A program made the position numbers and the translations under genes. This document shows positions 1 to 8,619 of a stretch of 64,000 nt of DNA, piece after piece. The DNA is from Pseudomonas sp. DY-1. GTDB lineage: Bacteria > Pseudomonadota > Gammaproteobacteria > Pseudomonadales > Pseudomonadaceae. Below the pieces are notes generated by a model. The model made no database searches. It was not told the origin of the DNA and saw nothing but the letters and a program-made list of their open reading frames with translations. The DNA lies in assembly GCF_003626975.1 (NCBI RefSeq), contig NZ_CP032616.1, positions 1,364,001 through 1,428,000 of the forward strand, given 5' to 3'. Numbering within the stretch: position 1 is the stretch's first letter; every line of letters starts with the position of its first letter.

Positions 1-284
1 TGGCGCGCCAACAGAGGTTGGCCGGGTGCAATGTGACGCTGAACAACCTGCTGCCCGGCGCCTTCGATACCGAGCGCCTGCAGAAGACCCTGAAGGCCTC
101 AGCCAATGGCGCCAACAGCCTGGAGGAAGTCGCGGAGAGACGTCGCCGCGCCATTCCAGCCGGACGCTTCGGAAGCCCGGAAGAATTCGGCGCCTTCTGC
201 GCGTTCATTTGCAGCGTTCATGGCGGCTACCTCACCGGCCAGAACCTGCTGCTCGACGGCGGTGCCTATCCGGGCACCTTCTAA
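1..284 (+). CDS. SDR family oxidoreductase, C-terminal fragment (5' end outside window)
   Basis: The reading frame is open from base 3 and ends with TAA at 282-284. It encodes the last part of a short-chain dehydrogenase/reductase. The visible part has the usual post-catalytic segment NNLLPGAFDTERL, a region rich in charged residues, and the classical C-terminal SDR ending (GRFGSPEEFGAFCAFICS, then GGYLTGQNLLLDGGAYPG). The Rossmann glycine motif and the Ser-Tyr-Lys triad lie upstream of the window, so the substrate cannot be inferred. It converges with the SRPBCC gene on the other strand, with a hairpin between them. Family assignment is secure; function is unknown. Confidence 0.85.
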   Translation, partial: ARQQRLAGCNVTLNNLLPGAFDTERLQKTLKASANGANSLEEVAERRRRAIPAGRFGSPEEFGAFCAFICSVHGGYLTGQNLLLDGGAYPGTF

Positions 285-311
285 GCGTTCCCGACCGACA
301 ATCGCCGACGA

Positions 312-339
312 CAAGAAAAGGCACCCTGTAGAGGGTGCC
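312..339 (-). terminator. Rho-independent terminator of the SRPBCC gene
   Basis: An 8-bp perfect stem (GGCACCCT / AGGGTGCC) with a 4-base loop spans 320-339. Read on the minus strand it is followed by TTTTCTTGT, as expected for a terminator of the minus-strand gene ending at 363. On the plus strand no T-run follows, so it probably serves mainly the minus-strand gene. Confidence 0.7.
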
Positions 340-362
340 TGATAGCAGAACCTGGAAAGTGA

Positions 363-773
363 TCAACCTTCTAGGGTTTGCTTCAACGCTGCGAGTCCCC
401 CCTTGTAGATCTCTTCGAACATCGCTTCGGCTTCCGCCTCACTGATGCCATCGGGCGTGAAGGAACCGAACCACTCGACTTTGCTGCCATGGCCATTGGC
501 GAGTACACGCAAGGTGGCCTGGTAATCGCGAACCGGAGCTGGGCCCTGGAGGATGGTGTAGGTGTAGCTGCGTTCACTTTCGCTGAAAGCCAGCAGGCGT
601 TCGATGATGGTCTTGCCTTCGATGCTCTGCAGCGTGCGGATGCGACCACCTTCGCTCAGAGCGCTCTTGGGAATGTACGGCAGCCAGTCAGGCAGTGAAT
701 CGAAGCCACCAATCAGTTGCCAGACCTGGTCGGCGCTGACGTGAAGGTCTATGGAGGCGTAGGCGTTGCTCAT
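363..773 (-). CDS. SRPBCC (START/Bet v1-like) family protein
   Basis: 136 aa. The N-terminus (ASIDLHVSADQVWQLIGGFD, then LPDWLPYI) and the central GxGxIRTL / ERLLAFSESERSYTYTI pattern are those of the polyketide-cyclase/START-like SRPBCC superfamily, small helix-grip folds that bind hydrophobic ligands. The length is normal for a single domain. There is no signal peptide or membrane segment, so it is cytoplasmic. The ATG at 773 is preceded by GGGAGA. It lies about 90 bp downstream of the aldo/keto reductase on the same strand and may be co-transcribed with it. Ligand and reaction cannot be told from the sequence. Confidence 0.8.
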   Translation of the reverse strand: MSNAYASIDLHVSADQVWQLIGGFDSLPDWLPYIPKSALSEGGRIRTLQSIEGKTIIERLLAFSESERSYTYTILQGPAPVRDYQATLRVLANGHGSKVEWFGSFTPDGISEAEAEAMFEEIYKGGLAALKQTLEG

Positions 774-860
774 GGACTTATCTCCCGGGGCGCTGGCCCC
801 TGAAATCGATCGAGAATTTTTGGAGCCAGGCCCGGCTGACCGCAGGGCCTGGCGAGGTGC

Positions 861-1871
861 TTAGTTGGCAGGTACCGGTGCCTGGGCCGCGATCAGGCCC
901 TGCTCGCGCAGCGCTTGCCAGAAGGCCGCCGGAATCGAGGCCGACAGGGCGGCATGATCCTCATTGGCGTGCAGCACCCGGGTGGAACCAGGAATCACCG
1001 CCACCACAGCAGGGTTTGCCAAGGCAAATTGCAGGGCGGCTGCCTTGATGTCGACACCATGATGCTGCGCCACGTGGCGGATGCGTTCGAGCTTGGCCAG
1101 AACCGGAGCCTGCGCCTTCTGGTACTCGAAATGCTCACCACCGGCAGTCACGCCGGAGCTGTAAGGGCCACCGACCACGATCCCGACGCCTTGCGCAGCC
1201 GCCGCCGGCATCACCCGTTGCAGTGCACGCTCGTGATCCAGCAACGAATAGCGACCGGCAAGGAGGAAGCCATCGGGTTGCGGCTCTTCGAGGTCGAGAG
1301 TGAGTTCGATGGGTTCGACACGGTTAACACCCAGGCCCCAGGCTTTGATCACACCCTCTTCCCGCAATCGGGTCAGGACTCGGAAGGCACCTTTGCGCGC
1401 AGTCTCGAAGCGCTCGAGCCACTCATCGCCGTAGAAGTCCTGGGCGATGTCATGGATCCAGACGATATCCAGGCGGTCTGTCTGCAGGCGCTTGAGGCTT
1501 CCTTCGATGGCACGCAGGGTGCCATCGGCTGTGTAGTCGTTGACGATGCGGTTCTTGTTGCCGTGCTCGAACAGCCCGCTCTTTTCACCCAGTTCGCGGC
1601 TGGACGGGTCCTCCAGTTCGTCGAGGATGATGCGGCCAACCTTGCTGCTCAGCACATATTGATCACGCGGGCGACCGGCCAGGGCGGCGCCCAGGCGGGA
1701 TTCGGAGAGGCCGGCGCCGTAAAACGGTGCCGTGTCGAAGTAGCGCACACCGTTGTTCCAGGCAGCATCGACGGTGGCCTTGACCTCTTCCTCGGTCACT
1801 GCGCGGAACATGTTGCCCAGCGGAGCAGTACCGAAGCCAAGGGGATGAGTGATCAGAGACTTGAGGTTCAT
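861..1871 (-). CDS. Aldo/keto reductase (aldose/pyridoxal dehydrogenase-like)
   Basis: 336 aa, full length for the AKR subgroup that contains D-threo-aldose 1-dehydrogenase and pyridoxal 4-dehydrogenase. The AKR signature is present: DTAPFYG (Asp46, Tyr51), the catalytic Lys in LSSKVG (about residue 77) and His in DIVWIHDI. The C-terminal NADPH-binding segment VAVIPGSTRVLHANED is also there. The ATG at 1871 has a good AGGAG ribosome site. It probably oxidises or reduces a sugar-like or small carbonyl compound; the family does not fix the substrate. The neighbouring permease and SRPBCC gene on the same strand suggest a small catabolic unit. Confidence 0.88.
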   Translation of the reverse strand: MNLKSLITHPLGFGTAPLGNMFRAVTEEEVKATVDAAWNNGVRYFDTAPFYGAGLSESRLGAALAGRPRDQYVLSSKVGRIILDELEDPSSRELGEKSGLFEHGNKNRIVNDYTADGTLRAIEGSLKRLQTDRLDIVWIHDIAQDFYGDEWLERFETARKGAFRVLTRLREEGVIKAWGLGVNRVEPIELTLDLEEPQPDGFLLAGRYSLLDHERALQRVMPAAAAQGVGIVVGGPYSSGVTAGGEHFEYQKAQAPVLAKLERIRHVAQHHGVDIKAAALQFALANPAVVAVIPGSTRVLHANEDHAALSASIPAAFWQALREQGLIAAQAPVPAN

Positions 1872-2085
1872 GGGGCTTCTCCTGATTCAGTGGTTGAAGG
1901 AGTCGGTTCGTTCTCCTGTGGGCTCATCCTATGGGCAGCCACATGAGACCGTCCAAGTCATAATTCGACACAGCTGAGACCTGCGAGGTCTTTCGCCTTC
2001 AGAAAGCGACTGCGCGGCGCCGTTATCCGGACGGGCCGTGCAGCCAAGGCATGAAACGGAGTCAGGAACCCGGACGCGCGCCCGT

Positions 2086-3390
2086 TCAGGTGCGCTCCCG
2101 GTAGTCGATCAAGCTGGAGAAGAGCGCCAGCAGCGCCGCCATCACCACGAAGAAGATCAGGGCGAGGAAGTAGGAGCCACTGAACTCCACGATAAGACCG
2201 ATCAGGATGGGCACTACAACACCGGCCATGTTTCCACAGAAGTTCATGGTGCCGGCCAGCACGCCGGTTTTCGCCGGGCCGCCGATGATCGCGGGCAGGC
2301 ACCAGTACATGCCGCACCACCGGATGAAGAACATCGCCACACAGAGCAGACCGATCACCAGCGGCGCGCTCGAAACGTAAGCCGCCCCCAGGATGCAGGC
2401 AGCTGCCACCAGGGCCGAGCCGCTGAACATGCTGCGCATCACCAGGTTCGGCGAGGCACCAGCGGACTTCCAGCGATCGCCGATCCAGCCGCCGATCAGC
2501 TCACCCACGAAGCCGCACATGAAGATCAGGAACGTCGCGCCACCCATCGCCGAGATGTCCAGGCCGTGGGCCTTGTGCAGGTAGCTCGGCATCCAGGTCA
2601 GCAGCCCGTAGAAGACGCTGAGAACACAGCTGTATCCCGCGAACATGGCGAGAATGGAGCGATCCTTGAGCAACACGCGCAGGGGTGGGTTGTGTTCACG
2701 ACGCCCACGCTGGGCATTGGCGTTGGCCGAAGTGATGTGCTCCAGCTCGGCCTCGTTGACGCCAGCATGCTCGCTCGGATGATTGCGGATGTACTTCCAC
2801 GCCAGGACCCCGGCGAGGACGGTGCCGACGCCTGCCACCACAAAGGCCATCCGCCAGGAGCCCAGCCAGGCGATCAGTCCGGAAATGATGATGGCGCCCA
2901 GGGCGCTTCCCAACGGCGCGCCGCCATCCACCAGGACTGCACCTCGACCGCGCTCGTTCGGGGTTAGCCAGGCGCCATTGAGCTTGGCGCCCGCCGGCAT
3001 GATCGGTGATTCGGCAACGCCCAGGCCGATACGCGTGGCCAGTAGCACCAGCCAGTTATGCGACGCCGCGCCCAGGGCCTGGAACAGCCCCCAGGCAACG
3101 GTAGCGACGCCGATGATCCCGCGGGTCTGGTAGCGGTCCAGCAGCAGGCCGCCGGGAATCTGCATCAACGCATAGGACCAGAAGAATGCGCTTAGCAGCA
3201 GACCTTCCATGGCCGGCGAGAGATTGAACTCAGGAGCAATCAGCGGCAGGGCCACCGACAACGACGCCCGGTCGATGTAGTTGATGGCAGTGAGCAGCAG
3301 CATGATCAGGAAGATGCGCCAGCGCACGTTGGTGGGCCGGAGTGCATCCACCGCTTGCACGGAAATCGCTTCAGGGGACGGTGTTTTCAT
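2086..3390 (-). CDS. MFS transporter, ACS (anion:cation symporter) family
   Basis: About 434 aa with 12 predicted membrane segments. The start region RPTNVRWRIFLIMLLLTAINYIDRASLSVALPLI resembles the ACS family (galactonate, glucarate and phthalate/hydroxyphenylacetate permeases), including the NYxDR motif after TM1 and the long cytoplasmic loop after TM6. An upstream GTG (3432) is in frame, but the ATG at 3390 gives a family-typical N-terminus (MKTPSPEAISVQ) and was chosen. It probably imports an organic acid by proton symport in the inner membrane. It is divergent from the iron alcohol dehydrogenase gene, with the shared control region between them. Confidence 0.85.
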   Translation of the reverse strand: MKTPSPEAISVQAVDALRPTNVRWRIFLIMLLLTAINYIDRASLSVALPLIAPEFNLSPAMEGLLLSAFFWSYALMQIPGGLLLDRYQTRGIIGVATVAWGLFQALGAASHNWLVLLATRIGLGVAESPIMPAGAKLNGAWLTPNERGRGAVLVDGGAPLGSALGAIIISGLIAWLGSWRMAFVVAGVGTVLAGVLAWKYIRNHPSEHAGVNEAELEHITSANANAQRGRREHNPPLRVLLKDRSILAMFAGYSCVLSVFYGLLTWMPSYLHKAHGLDISAMGGATFLIFMCGFVGELIGGWIGDRWKSAGASPNLVMRSMFSGSALVAAACILGAAYVSSAPLVIGLLCVAMFFIRWCGMYWCLPAIIGGPAKTGVLAGTMNFCGNMAGVVVPILIGLIVEFSGSYFLALIFFVVMAALLALFSSLIDYRERT

Positions 3391-3870
3391 GGTTCGTCTC
3401 ATTCTTGTGATTGTCGGGTCGAGAAAGGTCACACCAGCCCACTGGAACGGAGTGGCTAGTCAGCGCGAAAGAGGAATGGAGGAGTGGGCGGAAGAACTTT
3501 TTAATTCACAAATCCGTCCCTGCCTAATGAGACTTCATGATTGGGAGATAACCGATCCTGATCATCTTCCAGAACAATCTGAATCCCCCGTAAAGCAACG
3601 AAGACAACTCACGGCGGATAACTTTCGGTTATCTGCAGATCAGCTCTTTTCATTTGGAAGTGCGGGCACGGATTTGTAGCTTCCATCTCGAAGTTGCCCT
3701 TCCCCAACCCACAACACTCAACCAACAAAAAAGGGAAAAACCATGAGTGCAGAGCGCCTTTCACCCGCCCTTCATCTGCTGCCGGTTTCGCTGGCCTGAT
3801 CCGAACCTTTCGTACCTGACGTCGCCGGCACGGCTCACCCCTGCCCTGGCGGATTGCTCACGAGGCTGCC
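3391..3870. promoter_or_regulatory. Divergent control region between the ACS permease and the Fe-ADH gene
   Basis: 480 bp without a convincing gene. It contains an inverted repeat GATAAC-TTTCG-GTTATC at 3617-3633 and an upstream copy of the half site (GATAACCGATC near 3547). These are candidate binding sites for the LysR protein encoded at 5428-6351, whose own upstream region also holds CCGATAAC near 6476. The base composition is visibly AT-richer than the flanking genes, as usual for a promoter region. No -10/-35 was assigned with confidence. Confidence 0.5.
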
Positions 3871-5034
3871 ATGAACCATTTCCAGTTCTACTTCCCCACT
3901 ATCCTGAAATCCGGCAACGGCCTGGCCCACAAGGCTGGCCAACTGCTCAAGCCCTACCTGCGCGAAAAGCTGCTGGTCATTACCGATGAAGGCCTGATCA
4001 AGTCAGGTGTTCTCGAAGGTTTCTTCCAATCCCTGGTCGACGCACAGATCCCCTACGAGGTGTTTTCCGGCGTCGAGCCCAACCCTAGTACCGAGGTGCT
4101 CGACCAGGCCGTGGCCTTCCTCCGGGAGAACGGTTGCGACGCAGTGATAGGTGTCGGCGGAGGCAGCAGCATCGACACCGCCAAGGGTGTTGCAGCCATG
4201 GCCACCAACAGCGGCAACATCCTGGACTACGAGGGCTATGACCGTCTCCCGAACGTCCCCCTGCCGATCTTCGCTATCCCGACCACGTCCGGTACCGGCA
4301 GCGAATGCACTGCATCCACGGTATTTACCAACAAGCAGACGCTGTTCAAGACGGTCATCATCAGCCCGCTGCTGTTTCCCAAGCTGGCGATACTCGACGC
4401 TGAACTGACCTGGAAGCTGCCGCCGGCCATTACCGCCGCAACCGGCATGGATGCGCTGACCCACGCCATCGAATCCTACGTCTCCAAGCAGGCCAACCCG
4501 GTCAGTCAGGCCCTGGCGATCCAGGCAATCCGCATGATCAGCAGCAGCCTGCGCAAGGCCTACTTCGTTGGCAACGACAGCGAGGCCCGGGAAAGCATGC
4601 TGCTGGGCTCCTTCCTCGCTGGCGTCGCCTTCGCCCAGTCGAAGCTGGGCAATGTGCATGCGATTTCCCACACCTTCGGCGGCGTCTTCAACATTCCCCA
4701 TGGCATTGCCAACGCCACGCTGCTGCCCTACGTGATCGGCTTCAACCTGCCGGCCTGTCCGGAGAAGTTCCGCGACATCGCCATCGCCATGGGCCAGGAC
4801 ACCAGCGGCCTCGACGACCTGGCTGCCGCGCGCAAGGTGGTGGATTTCGTGGTGGAGCTGAATGCCGCCCTGGGTATACCGGACAACATCAAGGACCTGG
4901 GCGTAAACCTGGACTTCTTGCCGCAGATGATCAGCGACTCCATGCGCAGCGGCAACGTACTGGTCAACCCGCGCCTCACCACCGCCGCAGACATCGAATC
5001 CATCATCACCCGCGCCTACCACGGCACTCACTGA
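3871..5034 (+). CDS. Iron-containing alcohol dehydrogenase
   Basis: 387 aa, the usual length for group III (Fe-ADH) dehydrogenases. The N-terminal Rossmann-like domain carries GVGGGSSIDTAKG (NAD-binding). It is followed by the TTSGTGSE motif and the metal-binding part GMDALTHAIE and NVHAISHTFGG...NIPHG, with Asp and three His ligands. It would interconvert an alcohol and an aldehyde or ketone in the cytoplasm with NAD(P). It begins a two-gene unit with the NIPSNAP gene 36 bp downstream. The substrate is unknown; the cluster context (permease, NIPSNAP, LysR) points to a carbon-source pathway. Confidence 0.9.
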   Translation: MNHFQFYFPTILKSGNGLAHKAGQLLKPYLREKLLVITDEGLIKSGVLEGFFQSLVDAQIPYEVFSGVEPNPSTEVLDQAVAFLRENGCDAVIGVGGGSSIDTAKGVAAMATNSGNILDYEGYDRLPNVPLPIFAIPTTSGTGSECTASTVFTNKQTLFKTVIISPLLFPKLAILDAELTWKLPPAITAATGMDALTHAIESYVSKQANPVSQALAIQAIRMISSSLRKAYFVGNDSEARESMLLGSFLAGVAFAQSKLGNVHAISHTFGGVFNIPHGIANATLLPYVIGFNLPACPEKFRDIAIAMGQDTSGLDDLAAARKVVDFVVELNAALGIPDNIKDLGVNLDFLPQMISDSMRSGNVLVNPRLTTAADIESIITRAYHGTH

Positions 5035-5070
5035 GTGCCGCGGACCGGCACAACCCGAGGACCCCTGATC

Positions 5071-5385
5071 ATGTTTTATGAAATGCGTACCTACACCATC
5101 CAGATCGGCAAGATGAAGGAGTATCTGCAGCACTTCGAGGCCGAAGGCTTGCCGGTGATCTCCCGCTACACCCGGCTGGTGGGCTGGTGGTACACCGAGA
5201 TCGGCGAGCTGAACCAGGTAGTGCACATCTGGGCCTACGAGAGCCTGGACGACCGCATCAAGAAGCGCGCCGCGCTATACGAAGACCAGGACTGGCTGAC
5301 CCGATTCGTGCCCAAGGCCTTCCCGATGCTGATAAAGCAGGAGTCCAAGCTGCTGATGCCGGCGGCCTTCTCACCCATCCGCTAG
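5071..5385 (+). CDS. NIPSNAP family protein
   Basis: 104 aa from the ATG at 5071, which follows a GAGG ribosome site. The frame is also open upstream, but that extension lacks family similarity. It matches the NIPSNAP dimeric alpha/beta-barrel fold: MFYEMRTYTI, then QVVHIWAYESLDDR and a C-terminal LMPAAFSP. It is clearly paralogous to the protein at 40978-41298; both share NQVVHIWAYESLD and the same ending. The biochemical role of bacterial NIPSNAP proteins is largely unknown; they often accompany oxidoreductases in catabolic operons. It probably works with the preceding alcohol dehydrogenase. Confidence 0.85.
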   Translation: MFYEMRTYTIQIGKMKEYLQHFEAEGLPVISRYTRLVGWWYTEIGELNQVVHIWAYESLDDRIKKRAALYEDQDWLTRFVPKAFPMLIKQESKLLMPAAFSPIR

Positions 5386-5427
5386 TTTCTGGAGTGCGCC
5401 GGGCGCCGCGCGCTACGCGTGGCGCCC

Positions 5428-6351
5428 TCAGCGACAGGCCAGTAGCTCGTCCACCAGCAAACGCGCAGCCGGCGACAGCTCGGTTCCGGTGCGGCTGACC
5501 GCGCCGAAAGGCTCGACCAGTGCGCGCAGGCAAACCGGCAATTGCACGAGCATGCCGAAGCCTTTGGCAAACTCGGCCACCTCCCGCGGAATCACCGCTA
5601 CGAGGTTCGGGTCTTCTTGCAGCAGCATCATGGTGGCGAAGGTCGACGAGGTTTCCAGCGGGTAACGCGGTACCTCGAGGCCCGCCTCACTGAGCTCACG
5701 TTCCAGGGCCTGGCGCATCGGCGTATTCACCGGGTAGACGATCCAGCGGTAGTTGCTGAGCTCCTTGATATCCAGTTGGCCAGCGCCCGCAAGTGGGTGA
5801 TTGCGGGTGGCGACCACCGACAACGGTTCATCGCTGAGGGCCACGCTCTGGTAGGCACTGGCTCTCTGGCTGACGCCGGTGCGGCAGATCGCGATATCCA
5901 GGCGCCCCTCGTCGAGCAGCCCGAGCAGACTGGCACTGGTGTTTTCCACCACCTCCACCGACAGCGTCGGCTGCCTCTGTCGCAGTCGGCTCAGTGCCCG
6001 GCTCAGCAGGGGCACCGCCCCCATGATCACGCCCACGGAAAGCCGACCGCCCTCGCCTTGCATAATGCCCATCACCTCTTCCCGCAGATGTGACAGGTCG
6101 CTGTAGATCAGCCGCGCATAGCGCGTGATGCAACGCCCGACGTCGTTGGGCACCAGCCCCTTGGGTTGCCGCTCGAACAGCGGCATGCCGAGGATGGATT
6201 CGATCTCCCGCAGGACCTTGGTCGCCCCCGGCTGGGAAATCGCCATCTCTTCGGCCGCCTTGTGCAGCGAGCCATGGTTGTCCAGTTCAATTAGCAATCG
6301 CAGCTGTTTCAGGCGAAGCCGGGCGGCGATGTTTTCCAGGGACGGGAACAT
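5428..6351 (-). CDS. LysR-type transcriptional regulator
   Basis: 307 aa. The N-terminal winged helix (LRLKQLRLLIELDNHGSL, then AAEEMAISQPGATKVLREIE) is followed by a substrate-binding domain with the usual GRLSVGVIMG opening. The form of the HTH (AISQPGATKVLREIE) resembles the GbpR/CbhR-like LysR subgroup that controls sugar or aromatic catabolism. It converges with the NIPSNAP gene and most likely regulates the adjacent permease and alcohol dehydrogenase units. The ATG at 6351 was kept because it places the HTH at the normal distance from the N-terminus. Confidence 0.88.
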   Translation of the reverse strand: MFPSLENIAARLRLKQLRLLIELDNHGSLHKAAEEMAISQPGATKVLREIESILGMPLFERQPKGLVPNDVGRCITRYARLIYSDLSHLREEVMGIMQGEGGRLSVGVIMGAVPLLSRALSRLRQRQPTLSVEVVENTSASLLGLLDEGRLDIAICRTGVSQRASAYQSVALSDEPLSVVATRNHPLAGAGQLDIKELSNYRWIVYPVNTPMRQALERELSEAGLEVPRYPLETSSTFATMMLLQEDPNLVAVIPREVAEFAKGFGMLVQLPVCLRALVEPFGAVSRTGTELSPAARLLVDELLACR

Positions 6352-6723
6352 GGTGGATTTCTCGGGGGAAAGGCAAGAATTATAACTAACAGAGTCAGGC
6401 GATCTTTGCTTTCACTGAAATACATAATTGCCAAAAGATCACGAACCTGACAACTCGCAAGTCGACCTGGCTTGACCGATAACAAAGCATGATCAGGTAA
6501 TCCAACTTTTTCATTAGGCGGCTGAAAAGCAACTCGCTAGAGTCGACACGCAACAACTCTTTTATGTACCGAAGATGAAGATGCTCCGCACCGAAGTTCC
6601 TTCAATGTCTTCTTCGTTTGAAAAGTGCCACCTGACAACTGACCGCTCCCTGATCGCCGATGAATTGGCGAGCCCAGGCCCGACGCACTAGGCTGATTCG
6701 GGATGAGGCCGCGCACGTCGGAA
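6352..6723. other. Intergenic region, no gene seen
   Basis: 372 bp between two minus-strand LysR genes, AT-rich in its left half (promoter of the LysR gene at 5428-6351). CCGATAAC near 6476 and TGATCA near 6491 resemble elements in the 3.4-3.9 kb control region and could be an autoregulatory site. No open frame with a ribosome site and family similarity was found; nothing else is recognised. Confidence 0.5.
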
Positions 6724-7620
6724 TCAGGCGCGCGTACCTGCTAGCACCATTTCGCGGAAGTCGCCGACGATCGGCCGCAGATCGACTCGGTGCCAGGCAG
6801 CCCAGAGTTCGATGTCCTGGTTCAGCCAGGGCAGTTCACGCAGTACGACGTTCTCGTTGCCTTCACCTTTGATGCTCTGCTGTATCAGCGCCAGTCCCAG
6901 GCCCGCGGACACCAGCCCCAGGGCACTGAGTGGTTCGGCCGCTGCCAGCCTGATCTGCGGAGTGAAGCCGGCTTCTACGCAGCTGGCGAGGAAGCTCTCG
7001 CGTTTGTGCTGCAGCAGGTTGCTCTCGACCATGATCCAGTCCTGCCCGTGCAGGTCCGCGGGCTCAATGCTGGCCTTTCCCGCCAAGGGGTGCTGGGCCG
7101 GGAGTGCGAGATGCAGCGGGTCTCTGAACACCGACGCGGCGAGCAGTTCCGGGTCGTCGGCTGCTGGCGGCTCGCAAACCAGGGCGATATCCAGGCTACG
7201 TTGGCGCAGCCCTTCGAACTGCTCCTGCACAGAAAGGTTGTACAGCGCGATGTGGATGCCGGGACGCTGCTCACGCACCGTACGCAGCGCCTCAGGCAAC
7301 ACACCGCCGTGGATGGCATGGCTGACGTAACCAATGCACAGGCCGCCCTCCTCGCCTCGCCCCAGTCGTCGCCCGAGGGATTCCAGGCGCTCGGCGTGCT
7401 TGAGCAGCGCCTTGGTTTCATGGAGGAAAGTCCTGCCATCGCGGGTCAGGCGCAACCGCTGCTGGCTGCGTTCGAACAGTTGCAAGCCGAGGCGGTCCTC
7501 CAACTGCGCGATCTGGCGGCTCAAGGGGGACTGGGAAATATGCAGGTGTTCTGCCGCGCGGCCGACGTGTTCGACTTCGGCGACCGCGACGAAATAGCGA
7601 AGTTGTCTGAGATCCAGCAC
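6724..7620 (-). CDS. LysR-type transcriptional regulator
   Basis: 298 aa, starting with GTG at 7620 behind a GGAGG site. Typical HTH: LDLRQLRYFVAVAEVEHVGR, then AAEHLHISQSPLSRQIAQLE. The effector domain (GLCIGYVSHAIHGGVLPEALR, later LALPAQHPLAG) is of the BenM/CatM-like type. It is divergent from the SDR gene at 7752, with 131 bp between them holding TATGACGAATC and TATACGCCGATTC half-similar elements. It probably controls the SDR/hydrolase pair and itself. The effector is unknown. Confidence 0.88.
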   Translation of the reverse strand: MLDLRQLRYFVAVAEVEHVGRAAEHLHISQSPLSRQIAQLEDRLGLQLFERSQQRLRLTRDGRTFLHETKALLKHAERLESLGRRLGRGEEGGLCIGYVSHAIHGGVLPEALRTVREQRPGIHIALYNLSVQEQFEGLRQRSLDIALVCEPPAADDPELLAASVFRDPLHLALPAQHPLAGKASIEPADLHGQDWIMVESNLLQHKRESFLASCVEAGFTPQIRLAAAEPLSALGLVSAGLGLALIQQSIKGEGNENVVLRELPWLNQDIELWAAWHRVDLRPIVGDFREMVLAGTRA

Positions 7621-7751
7621 ATGACCTCCGAGGACTTAAGTATGACGAATCAGGACGTGGACGGTCTTATACGCCGATTCTAGGATGCCGCCCAGACCCC
7701 ATTGATCACCGGTAGCCAACAGCGCTGCCTACCCTTCAGAGGACCCGAAAC

Positions 7752-8543
7752 ATGAAAATCGACCTGAGCGGCAAGACTGCCATCATCAGCGGCTCCACCG
7801 GCGGCATCGGCCTGGGCATCGCCCGCGGCCTGGCAATGGCGAACGCCGACGTTGTAATCGTCGGCCGTACCGCGGCAGCGGTAGACGAGGCGGTTGCTGG
7901 CATCACGGCCAGCGGCGGCAAGGCACGCGGAGTGGTGGCCGACCTGGGAACCGCCGCAGGCGCCGAGGTGCTGTTCGCCGCCGAATCCAGCGCCGACATC
8001 CTGGTCAACAACCTGGGGATCTACAACGAAGTGGACTTCTTCGAGACCGATGACGAAGAGTGGACCCGCTTTTACGAGATCAACGTGCTCTCAGGGGTGC
8101 GCCTGGCGCGTCACTACATTCCCACGATGGTAGAGCGGAAATGGGGCCGGGTGATTTTCCTGTCGTCCGAGTCCGGAATCGCCATTCCCGCCAACATGAT
8201 CAATTACGGCGTTACCAAGAGCGCCAACCTGGCCGTTTCCCACGGCCTGGCCAAGCGCCTTGCCGGCACCGGGGTCACGGTCAATGCGATCCTTCCCGGC
8301 CCTACCTTCACCGAGGGCGTGGCCACGATGGTCGCCGACGCCATGCGTGAATCCGGACGCAGCGCACGGGAAGAAGTGGACGCTTTCGTCCGCAGGGCGC
8401 GTCCCAGCTCCATCATCCAGCGCGCTGCCGAGGTAGAGGAAGTTGCCAACCTGGTGACATACGTGGCATCACCGCTGTCCTCGGCAACCACCGGCGCCGC
8501 CCTGCGTGTGGACGGCGGTGTAGTGGACAGCCTGGCAATCTGA
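7752..8543 (+). CDS. SDR family NAD(P)-dependent oxidoreductase
   Basis: 263 aa, complete classical SDR. The cofactor motif SGSTGGIGLGIA is near residues 14-25, NNLGIYN replaces the usual NNAG, Ser lies in FLSSESG, and the active-site pair is in YGVTK. It ends GAALRVDGGVVDSLAI. The family group is the oxidoreductases annotated as FabG-like or gluconate 5-dehydrogenase-like, but the substrate cannot be read from the sequence. ATG at 7752. It is followed after 76 bp by the alpha/beta hydrolase on the same strand and divergent from its likely LysR regulator. Confidence 0.88.
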   Translation: MKIDLSGKTAIISGSTGGIGLGIARGLAMANADVVIVGRTAAAVDEAVAGITASGGKARGVVADLGTAAGAEVLFAAESSADILVNNLGIYNEVDFFETDDEEWTRFYEINVLSGVRLARHYIPTMVERKWGRVIFLSSESGIAIPANMINYGVTKSANLAVSHGLAKRLAGTGVTVNAILPGPTFTEGVATMVADAMRESGRSAREEVDAFVRRARPSSIIQRAAEVEEVANLVTYVASPLSSATTGAALRVDGGVVDSLAI

Positions 8544-8619
8544 CGGCTGGAACAGGTGCCAGGGTGACCAGCGGCTAGGCTTTGCAGGTGCTGCACCCGC
8601 TGAGTCGATGGAGAAGGTC

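Noticed and set aside
915..1946. Long plus-strand open frame opposite the aldo/keto reductase
   Set aside because: It is the antisense of a well-supported AKR gene, has no family motif, and arises from high-GC codon bias.
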